From Cryptomeria japonica (Eukaryota; Streptophyta; Pinopsida; Cupressales; Cupressaceae): 64,000 nucleotides of DNA. The notes beneath the pieces are model-generated. The model was not told the origin of the DNA and made no database searches. It saw only the letters and a list, made by a program, of their open reading frames with translations. The first letter of the stretch is position 1, and each line of letters opens with the position of its first letter. The stretch is from contig NC_081406.1 in assembly GCF_030272615.1 (NCBI RefSeq), positions 111,011,783 through 111,075,782 on the forward strand, written 5' to 3'. Below, piece after piece: positions 48,264 through 61,154 of the stretch. The position numbers were made by a program, and so were the translations under genes.

Positions 48264-49755
48264 TGTAGATGTCTAAAAATGGTCAACGCTTGCGGAGTCA
48301 TAATTTAACATTCGCGCATTGCCTTATTTTAGGGTTCTTGCGTTGCATTAACATTTCTTCTATGTTGCGCACTTGGTCTTTATCATTTGCGAGCATCGAG
48401 TCCTTCTACATTCCTCATTTTTCTCACTTTTGAATTAGGTCTTGTTGATAACAATCTTTAGTCATGATTTTGGTCGATCTTATCCTGTCGCATCATGGTG
48501 CATGCTCATTTATCATCATTTTGGACATCGTCAATCCTAATCGATGATAGAATTAGGGTTTTGTCCTCTTGTCAATCTTATCACCTTGCGATCGATTTGT
48601 CATCGATCCTTGTCCTCTTGTCAATCTTGTCATTTTGCAATCGATTCGTCATCAATCCTTGTCCTCTTGTCAATCTTGTCATTTTGCGATCAATTTGTCA
48701 TCGATCCTCATCCTTGTCAATCTTGTCATTTTGCAATTGATTCATCATTGATCCTTGTCTTGATCAATCTTGTCATTTTGCGATCGATTCATCATCGATC
48801 GTTGTCCTTTTCAATCATGTCAATTTGGATCAATTAGTCATTGTTCCTCGTCAATTGGCGCCTATCAATTTGATCTCTTTGTCAATCTTGGTCAATTTGT
48901 CAACCAATCTCAATCATTTATCAGCATTGGTCCTTTGTCAATCAAAATCATGATCGAATCGACATTAATTTCTTGTTGTCTTGACCTAATTCCTTGTCCA
49001 CTTATTTCTAGGGTTTTATGATTTGATCATTAAATCCTTTTCTTCTTCTTGGTGGGTTAAATAAATCTATTTATTTAGTCCTAGGTCTTTTCATGAATTA
49101 ATTAATGGATGAAAACCTATTAATTAATTCACCTAATTTCTATTTCATCTTTTTCCTCAATTTTCTAATTTACTAATTGCTCCTAATTCCTAATTTTCTA
49201 TTTCTCCTATTTTCTTCAAATTTTTTTAATATTTCCCCTAATTTCATGGGAATGGCATTTCAATTTTGTCATAATTTGTCATAATTTGTCAATCAATCAA
49301 TCTTGCATGTCAATTTTGTCATAATTTGTCAATCAATCAATCTTGCATAGAAAATGTCAATTTTGTCATAATTTGTCATATTTGTCATTCTTGATTTGAA
49401 ATTTCCTTTCAAATCTCTTCATGCTAATCTTGTCATCTCTCCAATTTGTCTATAAATTGGATGATTTTCTTCAATTGATGAATCAATCATATTTTTGAGT
49501 AACCTTATGCTACAAATTTCATCAACAACTTGCTTTCCACTTGCAAATGCACTTTGTAGGTGAGAACAACATCAAATTGGAAGGTGAAAGAAGAACAATG
49601 GAGGAACAATGAAGGAGATACAGGCTTTGCTTTTCTTTTTATTGTAGTATTTCATCTTCATGCCTTTATTGATTGTAATTAGGATTTCTTATCATTGCAA
49701 TCTAGTTTTTGTGATTGAGCTAGTTTAATGTCTATTGCTTTGATGTTTTCCCAAA
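48264..49755 (+). repeat. 3' LTR of the Tat-type element (right end lost)
   Basis: Starts TGTAGATGTC and matches 30650-32101. Similarity ends abruptly at TTTTCCCAAA (49755), where a reversed copy of its own sequence begins. Confidence 0.88.
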
Positions 49756-49790
49756 GACATTAAACTAGCTCAATCACAAAAACTAGATTG
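49698..49790. repeat. Perfect 35-bp inverted repeat at the 3' LTR end
   Basis: 49698-49732 and 49756-49790 are exact reverse complements with a 23-base loop. The right arm is absent from the 5' LTR, so it was created at or after insertion. Confidence 0.97.
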
Positions 49791-49855
49791 TGTGTGTGTG
49801 TACACACACATGCGCGTGCGCACACACGCACACACACACACATACATGTATATAT
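49790..49855. repeat. Compound TG/CA/CG microsatellite
   Basis: (GT)n, ACACACACATGCGCGTGCGC and (CA)n: largely self-complementary alternating purine-pyrimidine sequence with Z-DNA-forming potential. Confidence 0.9.
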
Positions 49856-50116
49856 TGTAATGTCTAAATAATTGTTATGAAAATTGACCTATTTTTTTTT
49901 TCTTTATATGTAATATATTATTATTATTCTAAGGCTCATATTTTAAATGACATTACCATTAGCACCATAGCCAATATTATGTTTACATATGATAGTGGCA
50001 GTATTAATATTGACAATTTGCTACACTTCATTAACCTTAACATCCAATGTAATGCCCATATTACAACTTGATGAAAACACAACACTTTTCATCACACATA
50101 ACTCTACACTACTATG

Positions 50117-50158
<42 letters not shown>

Positions 50159-53065
50159 GGACATATGAAACCCCAACCTTTATTCTAAAATAGATCACAT
50201 CTAAATATAAGCATAGGTTAGTATTTCCCTCAATATAACTTTCCCCCTCTTCTATTAATTTTATATATTAGTCCAATTACAACATTAAGATAATGCCCGT
50301 AATAGAAGTTCATATCAATAGTTCTATGTTCGATATTCTATGACAATTTTCTGAATTTAAAACTTCTACAAGGAAAGAGATCAAGAACGTTTTATAAACA
50401 AAATTCAACTTTCTAGGTGGCTCAAGAAATATCTACTATGGCCAAATACAAGGACATGGGTAGGGTTAGTGATATCTTACCTTGTCAAACTCTAATTATA
50501 TGATAAAACATTTAATTGAATAGTATGTAGATTCAATCAAGGGCTTTGTATTATTAGTTTGAAATGGGTTATTGAAACATATTGAAATCATAATAATTTT
50601 TTAATTTTTTTTTTCTTTAATCTTATAAGGGTCATTATTAACATAAAGCTATTCTTTCAAAATAATTAATTGAGATATTAGAATTCATGACTTTACAATG
50701 AATCTAAATTCCAAAAATATATTTTCCTTATACACCTATGAGATGACAATATATGAGTTCATATGTGAGTATATTACCAAGCCTCGTTGAAAGTCAAGCT
50801 AGCTTAGAATTATTATCTTTATAATATTTATATACACTTGCATAACCATTAATATATAAAGATCATGGAATAACTAAATTCTATCTTTATGTTCATATAA
50901 TACTATATAATTTTATGGTATACCTATTACCATCTTTTAAAGGAATAGTATTTGTTTTAATTACTAATAAGTTAGTGAATATTAGAATTCTTCTTTTCTT
51001 ACTAACTTTATTAGTATTTCCATGATTTTATGAGTAGATTTTCTATAGAATTGGAATGGGCCCACTTCAAGCCTTTTATTATAGGGAAGAATCATGCTTT
51101 TAGATTTCTTTGTTTGAGGATAAGGAAAATTTATTATTCTCGGTAAGGATAAAAGAATAAACTTTGTCTTTGAAAGGTCGTTTATCCACGTAAGGAACAA
51201 AGGCCCACTTTTATTTGACTATTTCTTTGTTCTGCCCGCTTTGCCAACCTTTGAGTGATTTGTCTTGTCCACTATAAAATTCATTATACAAGCTGAATAA
51301 AGTGAAAACTTTCGTGATGATAACGGTCAGTGGACATAGCAAGAGTTTAAAGAAAATTGTATAAAAACGATGATGGGAATGAATGCTACAATCAGGTAGG
51401 AAGTAAGCGGATTATTTGAGTCGAATGTACCAAAAATCTTAGTTGAGAACTACTTTGAGAAATTATTCCGCTAGTTTAAAATAAAAAAAGAAAATATTCA
51501 AGAAATACGAGGGGTAATACGTATAGAGCATTCTTTGAGAGAGAACTTCAAAAGCTGCTGTAAATATAAATTTATCCATGTAAACTAGAGTTCTTATTTT
51601 ATTATTATTATTATTTAAAAAAAAACATTTCTGAGTTCCCCTGTATGTTAATAGGCTCAAGTTTCCTTCATCAGATTTCTGTCCAAGGTGGCGGGACGTG
51701 TGAAAAAAGCTGACAGATGGAACGTTGCCCAACATTCTATGCGAGGTCTAAGGAGTGAAGCCCAGGTCAAATATTCCTGATATGGACTACCTAAACATCT
51801 TGCTGGATTGAGGATACCAGCGATACGCTTAAACCTGATGCACACACTGCAGACGGAATTAAGATCATTGGGGCTGAAAAGCACGAGATGGTCTGAACGC
51901 TCCCTTGCTAACCAGTCATAAGTCGCATCGTTATTAGAGGTTTCAGATCATCCATACTATGTGCTGATGTAGGAAGTGTAAACTTCCTATCAGGAACTTT
52001 CTACGGCTGCAACATAAAGCCTTCCTGTTTGATGTATCGCCACTCGAGGTACAGAACTGATTTGGAATATGACTCTCTCCACCCATTGAATCACAAGCAT
52101 TATGGTTAAATCATATATGAGTTTATTACAGGCATGAAACACGTCTTGGATTACAGACTTATACATCCTCTATATATTTGGCAGATTGCATGGGTCACAG
52201 TAATATCCCAGAAACATGGGTCAACGCTTAGTGTGTGCTGGTTAAGCCAGCCCCTCAAGGTCCCAGAAACATGCTTCTGAACACCTCGTTCAGCAACATC
52301 CATGCTCCTATTTGTATATACATAATCCAATACTTCTATAATCTACACCAGTTTACTCACATCACTGTAATGTTTACAGTCACTATAAAAACTACCACAT
52401 AACATACTTGTTTTAGAACGCAGGACTCAATCGCTGGAACTGCAGGACGATAGACAGTATTTTCATGACTATATTTTATGGTATATATATTTACATATTC
52501 ATTGATTCTTGTTTTCTTACCCTTCTAATTATAAACAAATTTGATAAAATACTATGTGAGAACCAGTATCGTAGTTGGCATATGCATATAGATATATACC
52601 TTCGTATACAAGCCTCATTAGTCATGGGTACTACTTGTTCATATTTATTACGTTTGTATGTGACAACAGCATTAACCGCCCTTTATGTACATCATTTCCA
52701 TTTGCATATTTAGTTTCATTTGAGTAGACGATAATGGTTTTACAATAGAGATGTGGTACATTCATTCATATATTTCCTGATATATTCTCATTATTTTCTA
52801 TTTATAATAACAAATGCAACTTCATGTTCATACCGTAAAGGTCATGTTTGATCCTTATTTTTTTATCGCATAATGGCCGACTAAGAATGACTCTTCACAT
52901 ATTACAGTAAGTCATTTACCTCATTTGTAAGGGAGTCACTAGCTTAGTTTATTTATTTTTATGTTGAACAAATTAAGGGTCTATTACAAGAAGGGTTATT
53001 GAATCCTATATTTCCCTTTTTCTTTCTTCTTCTCTTGAGAGATAAGACCTTGTTGACCTCAATAG
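49856..53065. other. No gene recognised
   Basis: AT-rich outside the (AT)n run. A less AT-rich stretch at 51640-52450 has a 75-codon minus frame (51884-51657) without family features. The rest shows no repeats of note except ATT runs near 51600. Confidence 0.45.
50123..50155. repeat. (AT)n microsatellite
   Basis: About 16 AT repeats. Confidence 0.95.
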
Positions 53066-53828
53066 TTAAATTTGATAAAATGGCAAAATTACCAAGTCAT
53101 CGGCCAGTTCACCAAAGTAATAAAGAAATCGATACACTTGAAGTTCTATTTTCATCGCCAACTTGGGAGAGTTTTTCAAAGATGACATCTCCTCTGTTGG
53201 ATTCTCTTTAACCTCCATCTGGCGTAGCAAACGCAGCACGTGGTTCATGACTGAAAGATAATAAATACACATTTAGTTTTATAACTACTTCTTATTCGAA
53301 AGTTTAGAAAGGCCGATAGTTCAAAGTTACAGATGTATTACCGCAACATAGATAGGATCCGAGAATACGATGGAAAAATCTTTATGCAGTTGGTTTGAAG
53401 CTTTTGCCACAACGCATGCATGCAAGGGAGAAGAAAAGTCGATTTGAATATCACATGCAGATGAAGTTGCAGTTTACGATTCCTTGAATCGTTGTTGTGC
53501 ATGCAAAGGAGCTAGTGACCCTTGTCGATCTTCTCCTTCACGAAAATGGAGAAATGTAAGTCCTGCACAGGAGATATGCATGCACAACTCGGGCCAAGTC
53601 AGATGTATTTGATTTTCTCGAAGTCAAATAGAAAGTCGTGAATCACCAGATGCTGGAAGTCGATGTGTCGACATGATTATTCATGCTTAAAGCCGAGTCA
53701 TAGGTCAACAAACAACATCTCGTGGCATTTTCAGTGTGCGAAATGGATTTGTCGAAGATGTTATAGAAACTTTGAAGCAGATACAAATAGGCAAGTGTAA
53801 AGCCAAGACCCACAACCATTACTCGCAT
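53066..53828 (-). other. Possible minus-strand exons of an unrecognised gene or relic
   Basis: A 61-codon frame (53828-53643) begins with a hydrophobic, signal-anchor-like N-terminus. A second frame (53258-53066) reads VMNHVLRLLRQMEVKENP and looks protein-like. It is preceded on the minus strand by a good acceptor (ATCTTTCAG), with a GTAATAC donor about 75 bases upstream. I could not join the pieces in one frame, so this is a candidate only. Confidence 0.25.
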
Positions 53829-54141
53829 TCTCTCTGCCCATGAATGTAGGGGAGCTTATGAACAGGTTTTGGACATTTATTGAAACGTAATAATGGGAGA
53901 TTCAGTCAGATATTATAGCTGGTATGTCACGGTAGATATACATGCAAGGACAAAGAAAATATGGAACCACCAACAGTGCACTTGAGTAATATGATCAAAG
54001 GCTCCAAGAAGATATTATTTCCAGGAAGGTAGTAAAATGAATGCAGACTGTAAACAAAATGGATTTATTGAAAAGGTTTTTGAAACTTTCTAGTAAATAA
54101 CATTCGACCAGTAGAAGTATATGTGACAACTAGCTCACTCG

Positions 54142-57100
54142 GTGGATGCAGATGAATTGACAATAAGCCTTCAAGGAAAACACAATTGTCAGATTTTCTA
54201 TGGTGATTGCCATGCCTCTATAAGTCATGGAGAATTATTTTCTGAAACATCTCAAAGTCAAAGTTCCAGCTACATCGGTGTAAGAATTTGCAGAAATATC
54301 GTCATGAAGTATAAAGCTCAGGATTATGATTATGCTCCTTTGATTGACACTATGTTTCCTGAGGTTCTTGATACTAAAATAGGACATTTCAATCTGCAGG
54401 AGATTTGAATATCACTAACAGAAGAAGATAGATCAAAATTGTCCTGAACGATAGCTAACAGCAGGTTGGTGGATGCAACTTGTTTTCCCATAGCAATGCA
54501 ATGTTCACAACTGGTGGTGGAATGTGCAAGGGGATATAACCCTGACACTAGAGAAATAAGGACTATTGATGGACATCTGATGGCTAATGTAGATGGAATT
54601 TCAATTCCCATTGTTCTCCGATTGCCATACAAGAAGAAATTCACTTGCATTGATAAGCATAAGGCTTACCAGTATTTCAATGACAAAAGAAGCAAATGTT
54701 TGAATAACTTAGCCCAAGAATGAATGGTAACATCACGAGGAGGACAATCTCAGCTTCCTAAGACACTTCACCACTCTCTTTTTATTAAAGAGATCTTTCA
54801 TCTAATAGTGCTACTTCATAGATTAATAGGCAACCATGATTCTATTGAATTTGAAATGTGGATGTACCTTTTCATCACAATCATACCAGAAGGAAAACAA
54901 TTCATTGATTAGGGTCGTCTTATTAGTGATTGCATACATAATCAGTTGATCCATTTCAAGACAAGTCAACGCTTTCACATGTCTTCCTATTTGATATATG
55001 CAATCGCTAATTTAAGATCATGGCCAGGTTTGAGTACAACTGGTGTTCTAAATCCAAAAACATAGATTTACGACTACCACAAGTAGCTACAGTTGGAGGA
55101 GAGCTTCATGCATTTCAGATGAGTAAATGATGCCTTTACAATGCTATCAATGAGGCTACTTCAAGCAAATACAACTATGAGGATATCAAAAGAAGCAATA
55201 ACACTGATAAAGAAGTACGGAAGTTACTTCATTCAATTTCCAAAATTCACCTACCTCCGAGTAGGGGGATTTGATGGCTATCCTTATAGGTTACCAAGGT
55301 ATATGGATGATAATCTCTTCTTGATTGAGCTTTGTAGACAGCTCATGTCGGTCCAGAAGAAATGCAGAAATAGGAAGAACAAAGGAGTAACTTTCCCGAT
55401 TTGCCTTGGTCATTATAAATGCGAGCCTAGCTCAAAAGCAAGATAGGTGGAAAGGGCTCTAGCCAAAACCAATTTGTACACCTGCTAGATGAGATTTCCC
55501 TTTGATATTAAAGGATGTATCAAGAATAACTTGAGACTTGGTCTAGGATACCTTCATTTCCGAAATATTGAAGACTTCTGGGAAGATTGTGAGCATAAAT
55601 TTGAAGCTAGAAAAAGAGATTTGACAAGATGCACCTCGAAACTAATTTGTGATTTCAAGATGGAATGGATCATTGAAGGTATTGAAGATGATGAATCAAA
55701 TCTAATTGATCCCTTTTATTTTGAGAAGGTCCAGGCTCAACCTCTTCCTGCTATTAATTGGGCAGATCCAAAGATTAGAGATATCAGAGAATGAACCAGC
55801 TTTGTGATCAAGAAGTTAGAAGCTTGGGTCAAGAAGAGGATAGGAGAAATAACTGCTACAAAGCCAACAAGTTGGAAGGAGACACCAAGGAGAAGCGGCC
55901 ATCAAGATAGTTCTACTTCATCAATTCCTTCTCATACACCAGTTGCGGATATTATTTCTCACCAGAAAACTCAAGGAAGTGGTGGAGATGAAGCTCCTCC
56001 AAGAAGAAATAATCTCCAAAATACATGAAGAGATGAGCCCAGACAAAAGAAGAAGAAATCCAGATCAAAGGATAAAGAAGAAAAATCTACTTCGAGAGAA
56101 GAGAAAGATCAAGATCGAGTAGAAGTCTGGGATGATCCAAAGCTTGATGAAGGTATACAAACTATGTCACCTTCAATCCTTATTGAATCTCCTCATCACA
56201 AAGTACAAGACCCTACTTCAGCTATGGAGCTTTCTTTCCAAAGAAATCTAGTTGATCAAATAGAAGAAGTTAGAGAGGAAGCAACTTCACTAGTACTTGA
56301 GCAGCAAAATCTTCAACAAAGTAATATCCAAGAGCCCTTGGAAAGTATTTTTCTCCCATGGCTAGAACAAAGCCTATTGAAAAAGAGAAGATTGGAGGAG
56401 TTAGTGGTTCCTGAATTCAACACAATATCTGATCTTTTTAGGAGACCTGAGAAGCCAAAGAAATTCAAAGTGACTTCAAGAATAAAGACTGATTTGAATT
56501 CAAGATATATGTGCCTAGAGATAGCTCGACCCATCGTGAAAAAGATGTGAATGAAGCCACTCCTGCAGATTTTGTTATGACAAAAATTGATATGGGTCCA
56601 TCTACTCATGAAGCTGACATACAAAATTTCACTCTGGTAGCTGCAAAGCTAGTGGAAAGAACTGAAAAACAAAAGCAATCAAAGCATCAACTAAAGCAAC
56701 AAGTGAAAACTTTGTCCTCTTACTTGAAGTACATAGTTGACACTTCTACCATGCCACTCAAGGTGGCTCACCAATCAGTTATTTTAAGTCCAAAAGGAGA
56801 GGTTGAAAGAGATGTTATTGAAGGTCTTCAAAAGTATCAAGTTTACAGGAAAGTGACCAAAAAATGGGTTGCGAAAGTCAAATCCCTTACATTTGATTTC
56901 ATTGTTAAGGCCAAAGTTGTTCATGATGAAGCCTTAATCAAGAAAGAAACCATTGAAAAGGACCTAAAGAATGTTAAGAAAGAAGAAGTAGCTTGGAAGG
57001 AAATCATGAATGATTTCAGACAAATGATGGAGATCAAAATGGACATCCTTGTAGCAGAAAAGATTCTACCTAACACTGAAGAGAACTACTTAGAGATATG

Positions 57101-57581
57101 GACAGAAAGTATAAGATGGAAATTAGTGATTATTGATCAAGTTTCAACAGAGCAATAAAAGTTTATGCTTTCTTGCGATCAAGTATGTGCAAAGCTTCAA
57201 AGTCATCTCATTGTCCTCCTTCCAAGTAAATCATTGATGGAAGACTCACAAGCATTACAAAATGGTTTCCAAAGCATGGTTGATCAACAACTATTTAACA
57301 AAGAAGTCTGCAATGAAAACATAGCGGATAAGTTGATTGATACCTACACATCCTTGAAGATTTATATTTTTCAAATACCTAATATGGTGGCAGAGTTGAG
57401 CGGCATCTATAAAAACTTGAAGATTTGGAAGATGAGGATATCCAACATCCTTATTCCTAAAGGGAAATCCATTACTCCAGCCATCAAACTTTTCAAAATA
57501 TTCAAGGATAAAGAATCTGGTCAACAGAACCTGCTTTCAGAATCAACTTCATCAACAGAAGCCTTAGCTGGCGTAGAATAA
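54142..57581 (+). pseudogene. Long decayed ORF (~1,100 codons), retroelement-associated protein of unknown function
   Basis: One frame is kept from 54142 to 56550 with scattered stops (for example 54406, 54721, 54910, 55444, 55792, 56026). After a shift it continues in another frame from 56511 to 57581 with a stop at 57156. The N-terminal half has a globular look (REIRTIDGHLMANV, IVLRLPYKKKF, MWMYLFITIIPEGKQF). The middle is Ser/Lys/Glu-rich and the C-terminal third is a Lys/Glu-rich helical region. Ordering and style resemble the extra ORFs of plant Tat-group elements, but I cannot name a domain. It ends only a few bases before the LTR-like segment of the next element, so it is either the 3' extra ORF of an older element or part of a very long LTR. 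Confidence 0.5.
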
Positions 57582-57589
57582 ATGTAGTG

Positions 57590-58404
57590 ATGCATATTGT
57601 ATAGTTTTCATTTTTGTTGTGTGTGTGTGTTACTCGAATCATGTTTTTGGCTTTTCTCTATAAAAGTTTCATGATAGATTTTTCTTATTCGAGTCTTATC
57701 TTCATCTCTTTTTGTAAAGTTAGGTTTACCCTAACTCTTTCTTTTGAGATAGTTATTTTAAGTGATCAACTCGGGTAGTTACTCTAAGTAACTAATATTC
57801 CAAATGAGTTAGTTATTTCAAGTTGTTACACTTAAAGTGAATTGGCTATTTTAGGTAGTTATAAAGGTGGTTAAGGTAGTTACCCTAAGTGGTTACTAAC
57901 CTCACCTATATATGCCTCATTGTAATTCAATCAAAGGGATTGCATTTTTTCGCAAAGCATTGTATGAAGGACTTGAATAGTACTATTCAAGCAAGAAAGC
58001 AATAGAGAAATGTTTTTGGATGTGTGTTCAAATTCATCTCATGTTTTATTATTAATGTTCTTATGTCCTATCAATGATAACCATTTTCTTTCCTTTAACA
58101 TTGCATGTGAAGAAGATTATCATTTCATGTTTTGGTATCTTAACTTGAATGTGTGGAATTTAAAAATTAATAAGTTTATATCATATTCCTCTTCCAGTTT
58201 TGATTATATATGTTGTTATTTAAATCTTCGAAAATCCATATACCCCCATTATACGAGGGAGATGCCCCTCTCAAACACAGAGAGGAATTGCTATCATTCT
58301 GTAATTATTCAACTATTGTGAACACTTTGCTGCTCATCATAGGGTGAAACAAGGTTCTTCAAGAAGAATACTTAAAGCAACAAATCTGCTTACTGACATA
58401 TTTT
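57590..58404 (+). repeat. LTR-like segment with promoter (5' LTR end of the third gypsy element)
   Basis: Ends just before a tRNA primer site. It contains TATATATG at 57907-57914 within CCTATATATGCC, a plausible TATA box, and short GTTACCCTAAGTGGTTA-like repeats at 57770-57900. The left boundary is uncertain and the matching 3' LTR lies outside the window. Confidence 0.55.
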
Positions 58405-58422
58405 TTGCAACTCTGCTGGGGA
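58405..58422 (+). promoter_or_regulatory. Primer-binding site, Ogre/Tat type
   Basis: TTGCAACTCTGCTGGGGA differs by two bases from TGGCGACTCTGCTGGGGA, the primer site I associate with Ogre and related gypsy elements. It fixes the end of the 5' LTR. Confidence 0.75.
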
Positions 58423-59039
58423 TTGAAACAAGAAGACGGTCGCCTTGATATTTTCTTTCCTTTATCTCACCATGAAGAAAGATGGGCCTTCCGCATGAAA
58501 ATGTCTTTCCTGTGTTGCAACTGAATCTTAATTGGGTTCAAGCCAAGCAAGAAAATATAGTTTCACAGCTAGATACTTTAGCCTGGAGGAATAGAAGAAA
58601 TCAGGCTGAATACGAGAGAGTGAGCTTAATTCTGGAAGAAGAATAAAGTCAAGCCAGAAATCCGGTGGTGGTGTTTGAAAGAGTAGTTGAAAGATTTCCT
58701 CGTGTTCCTAGGAATAAATCCAATTATTCAACTTAATCAATATCAAATGCAAAGACAACCCAGAAGATAGGATATTAGACATGATATCACAATTCAATAG
58801 GCTCGCGTGGAAGAGTTGTAAAAGTGATAAATAATATCAACAAGTACATCAAGTGTTGGTTGAAGAAGCAAAATTTGGTGAGTTTCTCAAGAGGGTACCT
58901 ATTGGACAAGAGTTGATCATCATTGAAAGAATTATTGTAATTCCAAGGTGCAATAAGCAAAACTTTCAAATATACAAGATCAGTTGGAGCAAAATAATCA
59001 ATAAGTACACTGGCAAGAAAAAGATATACCATAGGTGAT

Positions 59040-60548
59040 AGAAGTAAGGGTATTGTTGATCCTGATTTTGCTGAACTAGATAAGGTTAACTTTTCCACAC
59101 CTTTCATATCCCATAAAAAGAAAGTTAGGTCTACTAGTAAGCCTTCATCTCCAAAGAAAGCAAGTATATATTCACCATCTTTTCAAGCCTTAACCTTACT
59201 TCCTCCTCTTGTTATCAATTTTGTACCACCAATCATGCAACAAAATCCTCCACTAGTTCCATGGGGTGCTGCCATAGGTCCTTTAGCTTTGGGAAATAAA
59301 TTACATGACTTTCCAACTAGCTCAAGGAAACATCTTCCTAAATTTTCAAGAGATGGAAAGGTTTCTGTAAAAGATAATATCAGTGCTTTCTTTACTGCAT
59401 GTGCAATCCTTGGAGTCCAATATGAAGATGTTTCTATTTGATTTTTTGTTGAAACTCTTATTGATGCCACAACTAAATGGTTTAATCAGCTCTTAGTAGG
59501 TTCTATTAATAATTGGGCAACTCTGATACAAAAATTTGAAGACAAGTTCAAAACTGTTGATGGTGGGCACTTGCTTCTTGCACAATTGACTCAAATGAAA
59601 AAATAAGTGCATGAACCTATGAGAGAATTTGTGGTACGATTCAATAAACTTGTCAATAGACTTGCAGTTGATAAGAGACTCACAAAGGAAAACCAAAAGT
59701 GTTTCTTTATTAATGCACAACCTCCTAACATAAGTTTCCAAATAAGGTGAGGGCGAGTTGCTGATCTTGCAGTAGCACAGAGGCTAGCTATTGAAGTTGA
59801 AGATGACTTATTGAGTGCTGGAACATGGAATAAGGAATTACAAAAAGGAAAGACACAACAAGTCAACCCTGCAACTACTGATCCAATGGTTCAAAAGTTA
59901 GCCACTGATTTGTTCCAATTGAAGAAACAATTGCCACAAAATCCACCACTTTTATATCAAGATATTCTTAGGAGGAATTATATTCCTTATCAACAAAATC
60001 GACAACCAAAGCTTCCTGCTCCAACACCAAGGTTGGCCATTGAACATCCATCCACAAGTAATCACCAAACTACTGCAATGTGTGACTTTCACCTCACAAG
60101 AAATCATGATGGAACTTCATGTCCTGAAATGACTAGGTTTATGCAAATGAACCAGACCAGTGAAAAGATTGAAGAATATATTGAAGATGAAACTGATCAG
60201 CAGTTTGGTCCATCTACAGTTAACTTTTTAGAATATGAGTCAAGTGAGGAGGATGAGAAATATAATGACATTAATAATCACTCTTGCAATGTTTTCACAA
60301 AGAAGTGGCACCATAAACTAGAGGAAAAAGCTAAATCAGCTACAAAAGATAAAGAAATCGAAGATATTCGTAAGCAAATCTTATCTAGGAAGCAAAACAA
60401 AGAGGAAATAGGATCATCAAGCCAAACTGAAAAAGCTATCAATCATAGGGAACCTTCTCTTGAGGATTCTTTTGATTTTGTAGAACAGTGTAAGAAGACC
60501 AAAGTGCAAATTTCTCAATTTAAGTATCTCAAAAAGAATCCACAATAG
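59040..60548 (+). pseudogene. gag: gag of the third gypsy element
   Basis: One frame from about 59040 to 60548 with stops at 59439, 59604 and about 59748. The capsid core includes HLPKFSRDGKVSVKDNISAF, TKWFNQLLVGSI and REFVVRFNKLVNRLA. A variant zinc finger CDFHLTRNHDGTSC (near 60085) parallels the CEYH...C finger of the neighbouring Tat element. An acidic, Glu/Lys-rich tail follows. The start and the 58478-59040 segment are frameshifted, so the true N-terminus is uncertain. Confidence 0.82.
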
Positions 60549-60559
60549 TTGGACAAATT

Positions 60560-61018
60560 GTACATTGTATTAAAAAGGACTCCAAGAAGGGTCATTTTGA
60601 TATGCATCAACAATCGAGTGAGATCCTTGAGGGTGATGATCAAGAGGATTTTATTTCAAAAGAATCATCCCTTGTTGCCATCTCTTTCTCTGATAAGCCA
60701 GATCCTTTCTATATATCCTTGTATATAGCTGGTTGTAAGTTAAGTAATTGCATCATTGATTCTGGTGCATCCGATAATGTAATGCCTTCCAAAGTTGCTC
60801 ATGCCTTAGGTTTATCTTTGAACAAACCAATCGGTAGAGTGTTTTCAATGGAGTCTAAAAAAGTCCCTCTTGTTGGACAAATCAAAGATGCTCAAGTTTC
60901 CTTAGCTGCTCATCCCCAAAAGAAGTTGAAATTGAACATCCTGGTTGTTGATATCCCAGCTAGTTATGGAATTCTCTTAGGTCATAGTTTTTGTAAAGAC
61001 CTAGGTGGTGAAATTTAG
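60560..61018 (+). pseudogene. pro: Aspartic protease of the third gypsy element
   Basis: Retropepsin fold: CIIDSGASDNVMP carries the D-S-G active site (about 60750). The flap and second hydrophobic strand follow, with ILLGHSF near the end. It is in a different frame from gag. The D-S-G here differs from the D-G-G of the other two elements. Confidence 0.85.
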
Positions 61019-61154
61019 TTAGATTGGACCCATGCTTTCATATCTCTAGGTAACAAGAAAGTCAAATTAGATCCTGAGCCTAAATTATATAGTCCTTAAG
61101 TCCGATGATCCAAGGGCAGAGATATTATATGTTGAAACTAGTCCGGGTACTTAT

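Larger units (their letters stand above)
30650..49755 (+). mobile_element. Tat/Ogre-type Ty3/gypsy LTR retrotransposon, ~19 kb, with antisense ORF
   Basis: Both LTRs start TGTAGATGTC. The interior holds a long leader, gag, protease, G-patch, RT, RNase H, a second RNase H-like domain, integrase, A-rich tandem repeats, an antisense ORF and a polypurine tract. This gene order, with two RNase H domains and an antisense ORF before the 3' LTR, is that of the plant Tat group. About 1.26 kb is a later insertion inside integrase. Coding regions carry about 20 in-frame stops, almost all TAG or TGA. The right end of the 3' LTR is replaced by a foldback, so no target duplication can be read. High LTR similarity indicates a fairly recent insertion. 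Confidence 0.92.
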
